Origin: Verrucomicrobiales bacterium
Lineage (GTDB): Bacteria > Verrucomicrobiota > Verrucomicrobiia > Verrucomicrobiales > SLCJ01
Direction of reading: 5' to 3'
Assembly: GCA_024636835.1 (NCBI GenBank)
Contig: JAGXGH010000057.1
Span: forward strand, 1 to 39,172
DNA length: 39,172 nucleotides
Below the pieces are notes generated by a model, which worked only from the letters and a program-made list of their open reading frames with translations, did not search any database and was not told the DNA's origin. Below, in pieces: positions 8,628-14,264 of this stretch (within the stretch, counting starts at the first letter, position 1; the number at the start of each line of letters is the position of its first letter). Both the position numbers and the translations under genes were made by a program.

Positions 8628-8847
8628 AGAGAATATCCAATCAAATCGCGGGCAATAAAAAACTTCACCCGTAAAGAGAGAAACGAGCATTTACGGTCAT
8701 TTTTTCATTTCTTGAGAGAAAAGAATTGTTGTGACCTCGCAGAAGCAAAAAAATATGCGGTCACCCCTCATTCTCCATCGAATTCTCGGATTTTAAGTTT
8801 CCATCTGCAAGCCAACTCCCACCGGAATCGTCTCGCTCGATACCCAA

Positions 8848-8940
8848 AGCATTACCCCAGCGCCGCGAGCCTTTCTTGAGGTTGGGCGAGTTTACTGTCC
8901 TACTCTGTAAGACGCTCGCGCTCTGACTCATCTGCTCAGA
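8848..8940 (-). pseudogene. Relic copy of the valS 3' end (most decayed)
   Basis: Read on the minus strand this gives ERERLTE-stop-DSKLAQPQERLAALG-stop, matching the last 23 residues of the intact ValS at 14265 (ERERLAEWESKLAQLQEMLA...). It carries an in-frame stop and several substitutions. Homology starts at the same ValS codon as in the second relic (10430-10540), and both are followed on the plus strand by a cATCTGnTCAGATg palindrome that is absent from valS. The 3' flank of valS is not recognisable here. Confidence 0.75.
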
Positions 8941-8951
8941 TGATGTCGACT

Positions 8952-9326
8952 TTATTCTTCAAGTTTCGTATTCGCATCCGCCAGAGACACCCAGGCAACA
9001 TCGAGGAAATCTGCGGGTAGATCCAGCGTTGTGTGCCTGAACACAGACGCGATATCGACAAGATCAAGGTGAACCTTGTCACCACCAACATCTCCAATTT
9101 CGAGCTTTGGGCTGCCTCCGATTATACTTACACCAACTTTTTCACTACCAAGTAAATATCCGTACCGGTTGTAAATCCTGACCGTGTATTTGGGAAATAG
9201 AGACTCCTTGCTATCATTCTTGTAGCTGACAGTCAGGTATTCCGGCTTAACGACAAACAGCTTGATTGAGAGTGAATTAGGACACCCATCGGGTGTTCTC
9301 GTTCTCTTGGCATCCCAATTCCTCAA
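8952..9326 (-). CDS. 5'-truncated protein of unknown function, fused to a repeat element
   Basis: The open frame is 124 residues, but its first ~17 codons (MRNWDAKRTRTPDGCPN) are a translation of the 66-bp element at 9277-9342. The genuine coding part therefore starts at about 9276 (SLSIKLFVVKPEYLTV...). The remainder is a beta-rich domain (YTVRIYNRYGYLLG, KLEIGDVGGDKVHLDLVDI), with no signal peptide or motif I recognise. The element appears to have inserted into or next to the 5' end of an older gene and supplied a new start. Expression is uncertain. Confidence 0.45.
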   Translation of the reverse strand: MRNWDAKRTRTPDGCPNSLSIKLFVVKPEYLTVSYKNDSKESLFPKYTVRIYNRYGYLLGSEKVGVSIIGGSPKLEIGDVGGDKVHLDLVDIASVFRHTTLDLPADFLDVAWVSLADANTKLEE

Positions 9327-9342
9327 ATTATGAGTGTCCTAA
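9277..9342. repeat. 66-bp palindrome-ended element (family A), copy 1
   Basis: Begins ttaggacacccat and ends atgagtgtcctaa (arms complementary except one position), with the internal blocks ttctcgttctcttggcatc and aattcctcaaatta. It is exactly 66 bp, as are the copies at 10971-11036 and 12014-12079. The right side continues into a 12-bp direct duplication (ctaaatctcata twice). Confidence 0.9.
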
Positions 9343-9350
9343 ATCTCATA

Positions 9351-10352
9351 CTAAATCTCATAAGGCGTCGCCTGCATGGATTCGTTCTCTGCTATCCTGA
9401 TCCATTGCTCCACCGCAGCACGCCATTCCGTTGGATGAGCTTCGACATAGGACTCATGTCCAATGCTGTCAAACATCACGAATTCCTTCCGACTCGGAAC
9501 TGCGTCGAACACGCGACGACCCTCCCCAACTCTTGCGTGTGGATCGTCTCGACCGTGCATAAAGAGACTGGGACAATGAACAGATAAGGCGTAGTCGACC
9601 GGATTGTGCCTGAACCCGTCAAATCCCAATTGTCGGCCACCCCAGAAGACGAGGAGTTGTGCACTAAGAAAGGACGGTATTCGCATGGCTCGGAAACGGT
9701 TGCGCACCGTGTTCAGCATCGTATCGAACACTGCCTCCAGTATCACGGCATCCGGTTGGGTGGAGTGTTCCTGCATTGACCTAAGTATTGCCACCGCACC
9801 CATGCTTTGGCCGAAGAGAACGATGCTGGAGTGCGTGAGGTTCTGTTTGGAAAACCTAACGACAGCAGCTACGTCGTCAGATTCGCGCACTCCGATGGTC
9901 GTGTAAGATTCAGAGGATCCTCCCGACCCCCTGAAGTCAACAAGCATGACAGACGTGCCCAACTCGAGGAAGGCGTGGGCTTCCGCCAGTAAAGACGTTT
10001 TATCTACGGAATAGCCATGAAACAGAATCACGAGGGGAGTTGACTCTCCACGGTCACAATACCACGCGTCAAGAGTAACGCTGTTTGTGCCATTGATCTT
10101 GAGGTCTCTACAGTCGGCGGCGAGATACGAAGGCGAACGGTGATCGGTAGGCCGGGGAATGTTCACGCCGAGTAGAAGCGCCCTGGCCTTCTGTAGGAAG
10201 CTGAGCGCTTCCAGTTTGCTTGTCCGGTCACCACCGGTTGTAAAATGCATCATCGCCCTGGCGTGGTTGTAGGCCAACACGTTCAGTCCTATAACCCCGA
10301 CGGCGAAAGTGGCGATGTCCACGGCGATCCAGCGCTTTGTCTTCTTTTCCAT
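9351..10352 (-). CDS. Alpha/beta hydrolase, membrane-anchored
   Basis: 333 residues from the ATG at 10352. An N-terminal membrane anchor (IAVDIATFAVGVIGLNVLAY) is followed by a serine hydrolase domain: oxyanion loop LVILFHGYSVDK, VDFRGSGGSSES, nucleophile elbow GQSMG, a late FMHGRDDPHARVGEG (acid residue region) and a catalytic His in DSIGHESYV. This matches the bacterial 'alpha/beta hydrolase, extracytoplasmic' group related to BEM46/YfhR-like proteins. Substrate is unknown. The stop codon lies 9 bp from the 66-bp element, and the 5' side is bordered by a relic valS 3' end, so the gene sits between repeats in the accessory zone. Confidence 0.78.
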   Translation of the reverse strand: MEKKTKRWIAVDIATFAVGVIGLNVLAYNHARAMMHFTTGGDRTSKLEALSFLQKARALLLGVNIPRPTDHRSPSYLAADCRDLKINGTNSVTLDAWYCDRGESTPLVILFHGYSVDKTSLLAEAHAFLELGTSVMLVDFRGSGGSSESYTTIGVRESDDVAAVVRFSKQNLTHSSIVLFGQSMGAVAILRSMQEHSTQPDAVILEAVFDTMLNTVRNRFRAMRIPSFLSAQLLVFWGGRQLGFDGFRHNPVDYALSVHCPSLFMHGRDDPHARVGEGRRVFDAVPSRKEFVMFDSIGHESYVEAHPTEWRAAVEQWIRIAENESMQATPYEI

Positions 10353-10383
10353 GTAGAGAACAGTGTAGATATCCAACTCAGAT

Positions 10384-10543
10384 ATTGGCGAGGTTGTTAA
10401 TATCAGAATCGCAACATGTCATCAGAATGATCTTTAGGCTTTGCGAGTCAATGCTTGCGACGCAAGCGCTTGCTCACCCCAGAGCTGTGAGCATTTCTTG
10501 AATTTGGGAGAGTTTACTCTCCCACTCCGCGAAACGCTCGCGT
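10384..10543 (-). pseudogene. Relic copy of the valS 3' end and its downstream flank
   Basis: On the minus strand the sequence reads ERERFAEWESKLSQIQEM, then LTALG and a stop, matching the ValS C-terminus with only conservative changes. After the stop it also keeps the valS downstream hairpin gcttgcgtcgcaagc and the blocks ttgactc, gcctaa, tcattct and tctgatatta found at 14184-14262. Homology therefore spans about 150 bp and begins abruptly at the ERER codons. The plus-strand junction is the palindrome ATCTGATCAGAT. Confidence 0.85.
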
Positions 10544-10544
10544 T

Positions 10545-10724
10545 CATCTGATCAGATAACGATGGCGGAAGTGGCCGGAGCATCCTGCCCCGTAGCCAGA
10601 GTAATAGTATGTTGGCGACCCAGTCCTCGAGATGCGTTCATATCTACTTCGATAAGTCCTACAATATCAAAATTCATGAAAATTCCCTCGGCCATCACCA
10701 TCTTCTCAACATCAATGAGTTATG
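10545..10724. repeat. ~150-bp GC-hairpin repeat (family B), copy 2
   Basis: Begins at the palindrome catctgatcagat, then gatggcggaagtggccgg, the hairpin GCCGGAGCATCCTGCCCCG, tagccag, and the conserved tail gcgttcatatctacttcga ... acatcaatga. The leading palindrome (atatgatcatat in the copy at 12097) marks the left edge. Confidence 0.8.
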
Positions 10725-10765
10725 GTGATTCTTGGCTGTAATGATCTAACATTTATGTCTCGCGA

Positions 10766-10812
10766 AGTAGCTACGCATGTAAATGCGTGGATGTGCGACT
10801 CCCACAATCTCA
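10766..10812. repeat. REP hairpin, copy 3 (distant copy)
   Basis: aagtag followed by stem CTACGCAT / ATGCGTGG and then atgtgcgactcccacaatct, as in the copies next to the RAYT gene. One T-A pair of the stem is swapped to A-T on both arms relative to copy 2, a compensatory change that supports selection for the hairpin. Confidence 0.8.
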
Positions 10813-10970
10813 AGTCCCATCCACCGCATCGCGTGGGGCAAAGCCCTTATACGCGATCACCCCGCCACTTTTTCACAAAAGTAGCTACACAGAAAAGACT
10901 CAGCAATAACATTTGCCTATCGTAGAGGCTGCGCTCCACTCATCCCGATCCTCATAGAGGAGAACGTGAC

Positions 10971-11036
10971 TTAGGACACCCATCGATTGTTCTCGTTCTC
11001 TTGGCATCTAAATTCCTCAAATTATGGGTGTCCTAA
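10971..11036. repeat. 66-bp palindrome-ended element (family A), copy 2
   Basis: Ends ttaggacacccat / atgggtgtcctaa are perfect 13-bp inverted repeats. Internal sequence is nearly the same as in copies 1 and 3. At the right edge tcctaaatctctcttcg is directly duplicated once. Confidence 0.92.
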
Positions 11037-11094
11037 ATCTCTCTTCGTCCTAAATCTCTCTTCCGTAGCAACAGTCGAGCTCGTCCAACAACCG

Positions 11095-11128
11095 ATAGGT
11101 TCGGGGCGATCGCCCAAACCTATTTTTT
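11095..11128 (+). terminator. Long palindrome with T-run
   Basis: ATAGGTT and AACCTAT arms enclose the perfect palindrome GGGCGATCGCCC, followed by seven Ts on the plus strand. It has the form of a rho-independent terminator, but no plus-strand gene precedes it. On the minus strand it lies just beyond the 3' end of the LprI-like gene, where it may still form a stabilising hairpin. Confidence 0.55.
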
Positions 11129-11138
11129 GGGGTCCACC

Positions 11139-11573
11139 TCACTGCTCGCGCAGCACCTTCCCGTGGGAAACGTCTTCGACGTGATCTCGCAACAGTAGTG
11201 CTCGCTCTTTGGTGAGTTCCATTTCTTTCTCGCTGTGGCGAGGTCCAGACCCAGTTCCTGGCATTGCGCGGTAAATTTCCATTAGGTTATCAAACTCCTT
11301 GTCGCGGTATGCACCCCATGCCTTCTGAGAAGCTTGAAGGGCCTTCCACTGTTCGGGCGTCATCACCTTCTTAAGCTCGGTGAGCGCGCGATCAATCTCC
11401 TTCTTCCACTTCTCTTCGGCTTCATTATGAGCCAGAACCAGCCCTTGTGTGGATCCATTCTTCTCCACCGACTTTTCCATCGCGATGTCAATTGGGTCTT
11501 TCTCCTTTGGTTCTGCGTAGAGACTTCCGCATGTCGTGAATAGAAGTAGTGTAAGGTATAGGTATTGTTTCAT
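11139..11573 (-). CDS. LprI-like (DUF1311) lysozyme-inhibitor-type protein
   Basis: 144 residues with a signal peptide (MKQYLYLTLLLFTTCGSLYA). The mature domain follows the DUF1311/LprI N-terminal pattern: IDIAMEKSVEKNGSTQGLV, W.KEIDRALTELKKVMTPEQW, LQASQKAWGAYRDKEFD. Mycobacterial LprI binds lysozyme and helps survival against it; other members are uncharacterised. Although the signal ends near a Cys (TTCGS), it is not a convincing lipobox. The gene stands alone, with repeat-filled DNA on both sides. The function as an inhibitor is only inferred. Confidence 0.72.
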   Translation of the reverse strand: MKQYLYLTLLLFTTCGSLYAEPKEKDPIDIAMEKSVEKNGSTQGLVLAHNEAEEKWKKEIDRALTELKKVMTPEQWKALQASQKAWGAYRDKEFDNLMEIYRAMPGTGSGPRHSEKEMELTKERALLLRDHVEDVSHGKVLREQ

Positions 11574-11624
11574 TGATGTGTTTTTAATTGAGTTTCTTTG
11601 AATATGCGAGCGTTTTGCCGCCTA

Positions 11625-11715
11625 TTGAGGCAGGGACACTGGTTGCCCGGTGCCCCCCTCTCACAGATCCCGGCGTGCGGAACTACCGCACCGGGTCTCC
11701 TCGGAGAACGCGCAT
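11625..11715 (-). ncRNA. Group II intron domains V and VI (remnant)
   Basis: On the minus strand, starting near 11705, GAGACCCGGTGCGG, a short loop and CCGCA-CG-CCGGGATC form a domain-V-like hairpin with the two-base CG bulge in the expected place. GTGAGAGGGG and a GGGCACCGG-GCAA-CC hairpin follow, as in domain VI. The catalytic triad position reads AGA rather than the usual AGC in my alignment. With the maturase tail just upstream, the identification as an intron 3' end is good, but the intron cannot be functional because its 5' part is gone. Confidence 0.65.
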
Positions 11716-11759
11716 TCAGAGCAACGCTTGTCCTTGGTATTGTTTGTTTTCTGATTTCA

Positions 11760-12010
11760 TCATGCAGGTTCTTTAACACTGTGCAATCCAGGATTATACG
11801 GAGGCTCCACTATCTTTGCAGGTGGTAGCTACCATCCCGGCAGTCGACGCTGGAACTGTGCCCATGTCATCGACCGACGCTGGCTGCGACGGTTAAGCCA
11901 TTTGTAGAGCATTCGGATCACGTAGTAGTAATATGCGGAGAGCATCCGCGAGTTGCCTATCACTCCGTAGTAATTCCTATACCCTAGTAGCTTACGCCGC
12001 AGCGGGAATT
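11760..12010 (-). pseudogene. Group II intron reverse transcriptase/maturase, C-terminal remnant
   Basis: The minus-strand frame reads LRRKLLGYRNYYGVIGN, then YYYYVIRMLYKWLNRRSQRR and MTWAQFQRRLPGW. This is the standard C-terminal block of group II intron-encoded proteins (YYGV.GN ... W..RRSQ). An in-frame TAG at 11829-11831 interrupts it, and the frame then continues LPPAKIVEPPYNPGLHS to a TGA at 11760, as in intact family members. The 5' side is cut by the 66-bp element at 12014-12079, whose sequence supplies the apparent start (MPGEREHTMCV). Both a truncation and a nonsense mutation are therefore present. Confidence 0.8.
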
Positions 12011-12013
12011 GCC

Positions 12014-12079
12014 TTAGGACACACATCGTGTGTTCTCGCTCTCCAGGCATCTCAATTCCTCAAATTATGGGTGTCCTAA
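12014..12079. repeat. 66-bp palindrome-ended element (family A), copy 3
   Basis: Ends ttaggacacacat / atgggtgtcctaa. It differs from copies 1 and 2 at scattered positions but has the same length and layout. It abuts the truncated maturase gene, marking the breakpoint. Confidence 0.9.
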
Positions 12080-12096
12080 ACTCTTGTCCCATTCAG

Positions 12097-12281
12097 ACTC
12101 ATATGATCATATACAGATGGCGAAAGTGGCCGGGGCATCCTGCCCCGTTGCCAGAACTGTAGCATGTAGGCAGCGGAACCTTAGGCCCAGCCCACTGAAT
12201 GCGTTCATATCTACTTCGACAAGTCACTCAAGCTCAAAATCCACAGGAAGATTCCTCAGCACATCAATGACAAATTGCGAG
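12097..12281. repeat. ~150-bp GC-hairpin repeat (family B), copy 3
   Basis: Begins at atatgatcatat, then cagatggcgaaagtggcc, the hairpin GGCCGGGGCATCCTGCCCCG, ttgccag, and the tail gcgttcatatctacttcga ... attcctcagcacatcaatga. The palindromic left edge differs in sequence from copy 2 (atctgatcagat) but keeps its symmetry. Confidence 0.8.
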
Positions 12282-12331
12282 GACCGGCACCTTTACTCAC
12301 GTCACGCACAAAAAAGAAAAGACAAGATTTA

Positions 12332-13003
12332 TCACCTGGCACCATTTGCGCTCTGACTCTGATAGCGATCTAACTTTACATCATTAAAGAAAGCCGACAG
12401 TTTCTTCTTAAGTCGTTCTTCAGTCTGGTCGAACGCTTCTTGTTTGTCCGTAATACGTCTATCGTCAATTCCTCCAGACACGGTAAAGACATAGCCAGCT
12501 GTAGCGGTTACATGAGCAAGCATGCACCGACACGCATCCAACCTTTTCCCGTTCAGAGACTTTGTTGACGCTTGCGGGAGCAACATCGAAACATAAAACA
12601 CAGGCACCCCATTTCTATCCTCAAACATACTTCTAACAACCTTTGCTCCAGGAACATCTTGTGAAATAGCTGGAACAAAAATACCCATAGCGAAGTTCTT
12701 CACCAACGCCTTGTGGAAGCTAATATCCTGAATCTCTTTTTCAACGGTCGGGCTAAAATTGACATAATCAATCCTCTTGAAGTGAGACCACTGAAAGAAT
12801 TGAACATTCCCGCCCTGCGGCAGGATGTTCTCCGTGACTTTCAGATCCTCAGGAATTTCCGCAGACATTTCATAGGCAAACCCGCCGTTTGGTGAATTAT
12901 AAACGCCCTCGACAATATTTTTGTAGGGATTACTGGCGCAACCTAGAATGAAAACGGCACCAAAAAGCAAAGCTAACTGACAAATTATTCTCTTATTTTT
13001 CAT
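12332..13003 (-). CDS. Lipoprotein of unknown function
   Basis: 223 residues with a lipoprotein signal (IICQLALLFGAVFILGCAS; lipobox ILGC). The mature part has an alternating hydrophobic pattern typical of an alpha/beta fold (YNSPNGGFAYEMSAEIPEDL, GIFVPAISQDVPGAKVVRSM, VPVFYVSMLLP). A central DACRCMLAHVTATAGYVFTVSGG segment resembles proteins that test membrane damage or detergent-like stress, but I cannot name a family. It ends about 50 bp from a family-B repeat and begins 36 bp downstream of the HEPN gene on the same strand, so it could be the last gene of that operon. Confidence 0.65.
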   Translation of the reverse strand: MKNKRIICQLALLFGAVFILGCASNPYKNIVEGVYNSPNGGFAYEMSAEIPEDLKVTENILPQGGNVQFFQWSHFKRIDYVNFSPTVEKEIQDISFHKALVKNFAMGIFVPAISQDVPGAKVVRSMFEDRNGVPVFYVSMLLPQASTKSLNGKRLDACRCMLAHVTATAGYVFTVSGGIDDRRITDKQEAFDQTEERLKKKLSAFFNDVKLDRYQSQSANGAR

Positions 13004-13039
13004 AATTAGGGATTGGTGGCGTGGCTTAGCTTTCAGGAT

Positions 13040-13699
13040 TTATCGGGAATACCGCCGCCATTCTAAACGCGGAATTACTTCTCTGGCTACAAGATCATCG
13101 TATGCTCTCACTTTGTAAGCTGACACTTCTGCCTTACCTGTGATGTCATGACCGCGAAGAGCTTCAAAGTAAATTGTAGTGTCGCATGCCTCACTAGCGA
13201 TGAGATTAAATAGGCTCTCAAGTTCTACCATCACCTCCCTAATTTCGTTGAAGGTGACGGTCGGGAGGACTATCTGCCCGAGACTCGCCTTGAAATCAAA
13301 ATGAGCCAATCGCTTGTTCCTGCGCTTGCGAATTCCAACGAGTTTATCGCCGAGAGAGTCCAAGCGCTCCATAACCATTGTCGATACAGTAGAATTCCAT
13401 TCCGATGCCTTTTCAGCCAGCGAGTAAAAAGAGAGATTTTTATTACCAGAGCTGTTTCTATCGGTTAGGCATCCTATCGTCATAAAAAACGATTCCTCGA
13501 TCAACCTTTGTGAGACCCCTAAAAGAGGGCCCATTGAACCCGCCAAAGCCTCGGTCCGATCCTCATAAGACATGAATAGCTCTTTGTATACCTCCCAGTT
13601 CGACCTGAACTCGCAAAGCTCTCCATAGATGAAGGGAACAATGTCCCTAATGACTTCAGGGTATTTTGAGTAATCACCTGTTACTTTTGCAGCGCTCAT
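13040..13699 (-). CDS. HEPN-domain protein, AbiU2-like
   Basis: 219 residues. The core LIEESFFMTIGCLTDRNSSGNKNLSFYSLAEKA followed by IRKRRNKRLAHFDFK has the shape of HEPN_AbiU2 proteins. It includes the R-N-x(4)-H ribonuclease signature (RNKRLAH, near residues 125-131) and the 'L.D ... NLS' region before it. AbiU2 is part of a lactococcal abortive-infection system, and HEPN domains with this motif usually cleave RNA. It is all-alpha with no signal or membrane segment, so cytoplasmic. Seven bases separate it from the upstream gene, consistent with translation from one transcript. The family call rests on motif recognition, not a profile search. Confidence 0.62.
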   Translation of the reverse strand: MSAAKVTGDYSKYPEVIRDIVPFIYGELCEFRSNWEVYKELFMSYEDRTEALAGSMGPLLGVSQRLIEESFFMTIGCLTDRNSSGNKNLSFYSLAEKASEWNSTVSTMVMERLDSLGDKLVGIRKRRNKRLAHFDFKASLGQIVLPTVTFNEIREVMVELESLFNLIASEACDTTIYFEALRGHDITGKAEVSAYKVRAYDDLVAREVIPRLEWRRYSR

Positions 13700-13706
13700 A
13701 AATCAG

Positions 13707-14144
13707 TCAGATGGCCTTTTCGGCTTCGCCATCTACGCCCTCTTCTCTATCTTTTGATTCGAAAACACCCGCACTCCAGCACTTCCTGAACACCAAGGGA
13801 GTCTTCCCATCTGCAACACCTCGCAATTCTTCGTAAGTTCCGCCAGTTCGAATGACCTGCCTACCCCCCTCACGAACCGATATCGGCCAACCTATGATTA
13901 CAAGAAATCTGTCGCCTTCGCCAAATCTATTCTTATTCGCTAGTATCCACGCAGCAAGCCTCCTCGCGCAATCCTTCATCAAGGCTGCAGTTGCTTCCTC
14001 TGATTCTTGAGGCTCGACAGTAGTAAAAATATTGACGTAATCACCCTCCCACTTCGGTCTGAAATCTGTGCGCCGAATCCCAAAGCTATCCCAAGCAGGC
14101 TCGATCGGTTCGATCGGCTCATCGTGCGTTTCAACAGGTTTCAT
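13707..14144 (-). CDS. Protein of unknown function, upstream partner of the HEPN gene
   Basis: 145 residues, acidic, without signal peptide or membrane segment. The first ~20 residues are a low-complexity acidic stretch (HDEPIEPIEPAWDSFG). A core with alternating strands follows (YVNIFTTVEPQESEE; ALMKDCARRLAAWILANKNRFGEGDRFLVIIGWP), then a charged tail (ESKDREEGVDGEAEKAI). I do not recognise a nucleotidyltransferase motif (no GSxxxG...DxD), so it is not the usual MNT partner of HEPN toxins. As the first gene of the pair it could be an antidote or sensor; this is inference from position only. Confidence 0.55.
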   Translation of the reverse strand: MKPVETHDEPIEPIEPAWDSFGIRRTDFRPKWEGDYVNIFTTVEPQESEEATAALMKDCARRLAAWILANKNRFGEGDRFLVIIGWPISVREGGRQVIRTGGTYEELRGVADGKTPLVFRKCWSAGVFESKDREEGVDGEAEKAI

Positions 14145-14183
14145 TTCTTAAGAGAACATCACAGTTACTCATCTATAATATTA

Positions 14184-14264
14184 GCGGAATTGGTAATATC
14201 AGAGTCGAGAATGACCCTTAGGCTCGATGGAGTCAAGGCTTGCGACGCAAGCCCCTACTCGCTC
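14184..14264 (-). promoter_or_regulatory. valS 3' flank with short hairpin, the sequence shared with the 10384-10450 relic
   Basis: After the valS stop lies the palindrome GCTTGCG-T-CGCAAGC, followed on the minus strand by ttgactc, gcctaa, tcattct and tctgatatta. The same order occurs after the relic valS tail at 10384-10450. There is no T-run, so it is not a classical terminator. It belongs to the duplicated unit together with the last 23 valS codons. Confidence 0.6.

Larger units (their letters stand above)
10377..11138. other. Repeat-only intergenic region
   Basis: No intact gene is seen in these ~760 bp. From left to right it holds the valS relic (to 10543), a family-B repeat (10545-10724), a RAYT-type REP hairpin (10766-10812), a truncated second REP start near 10880 (gtagctaca), the 66-bp element (10971-11036) with a 17-bp tandem duplication at its right edge, and a long palindrome with a T-run at 11095-11128. 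Confidence 0.75.
11574..12331. other. Repeat and intron-remnant region
   Basis: This ~760-bp stretch has no intact gene. It holds the group II intron 3' RNA domains (11625-11715), the tail of its maturase gene (11760-12010), the 66-bp element that truncates it (12014-12079), and a family-B repeat (12097-12281). Confidence 0.75.
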
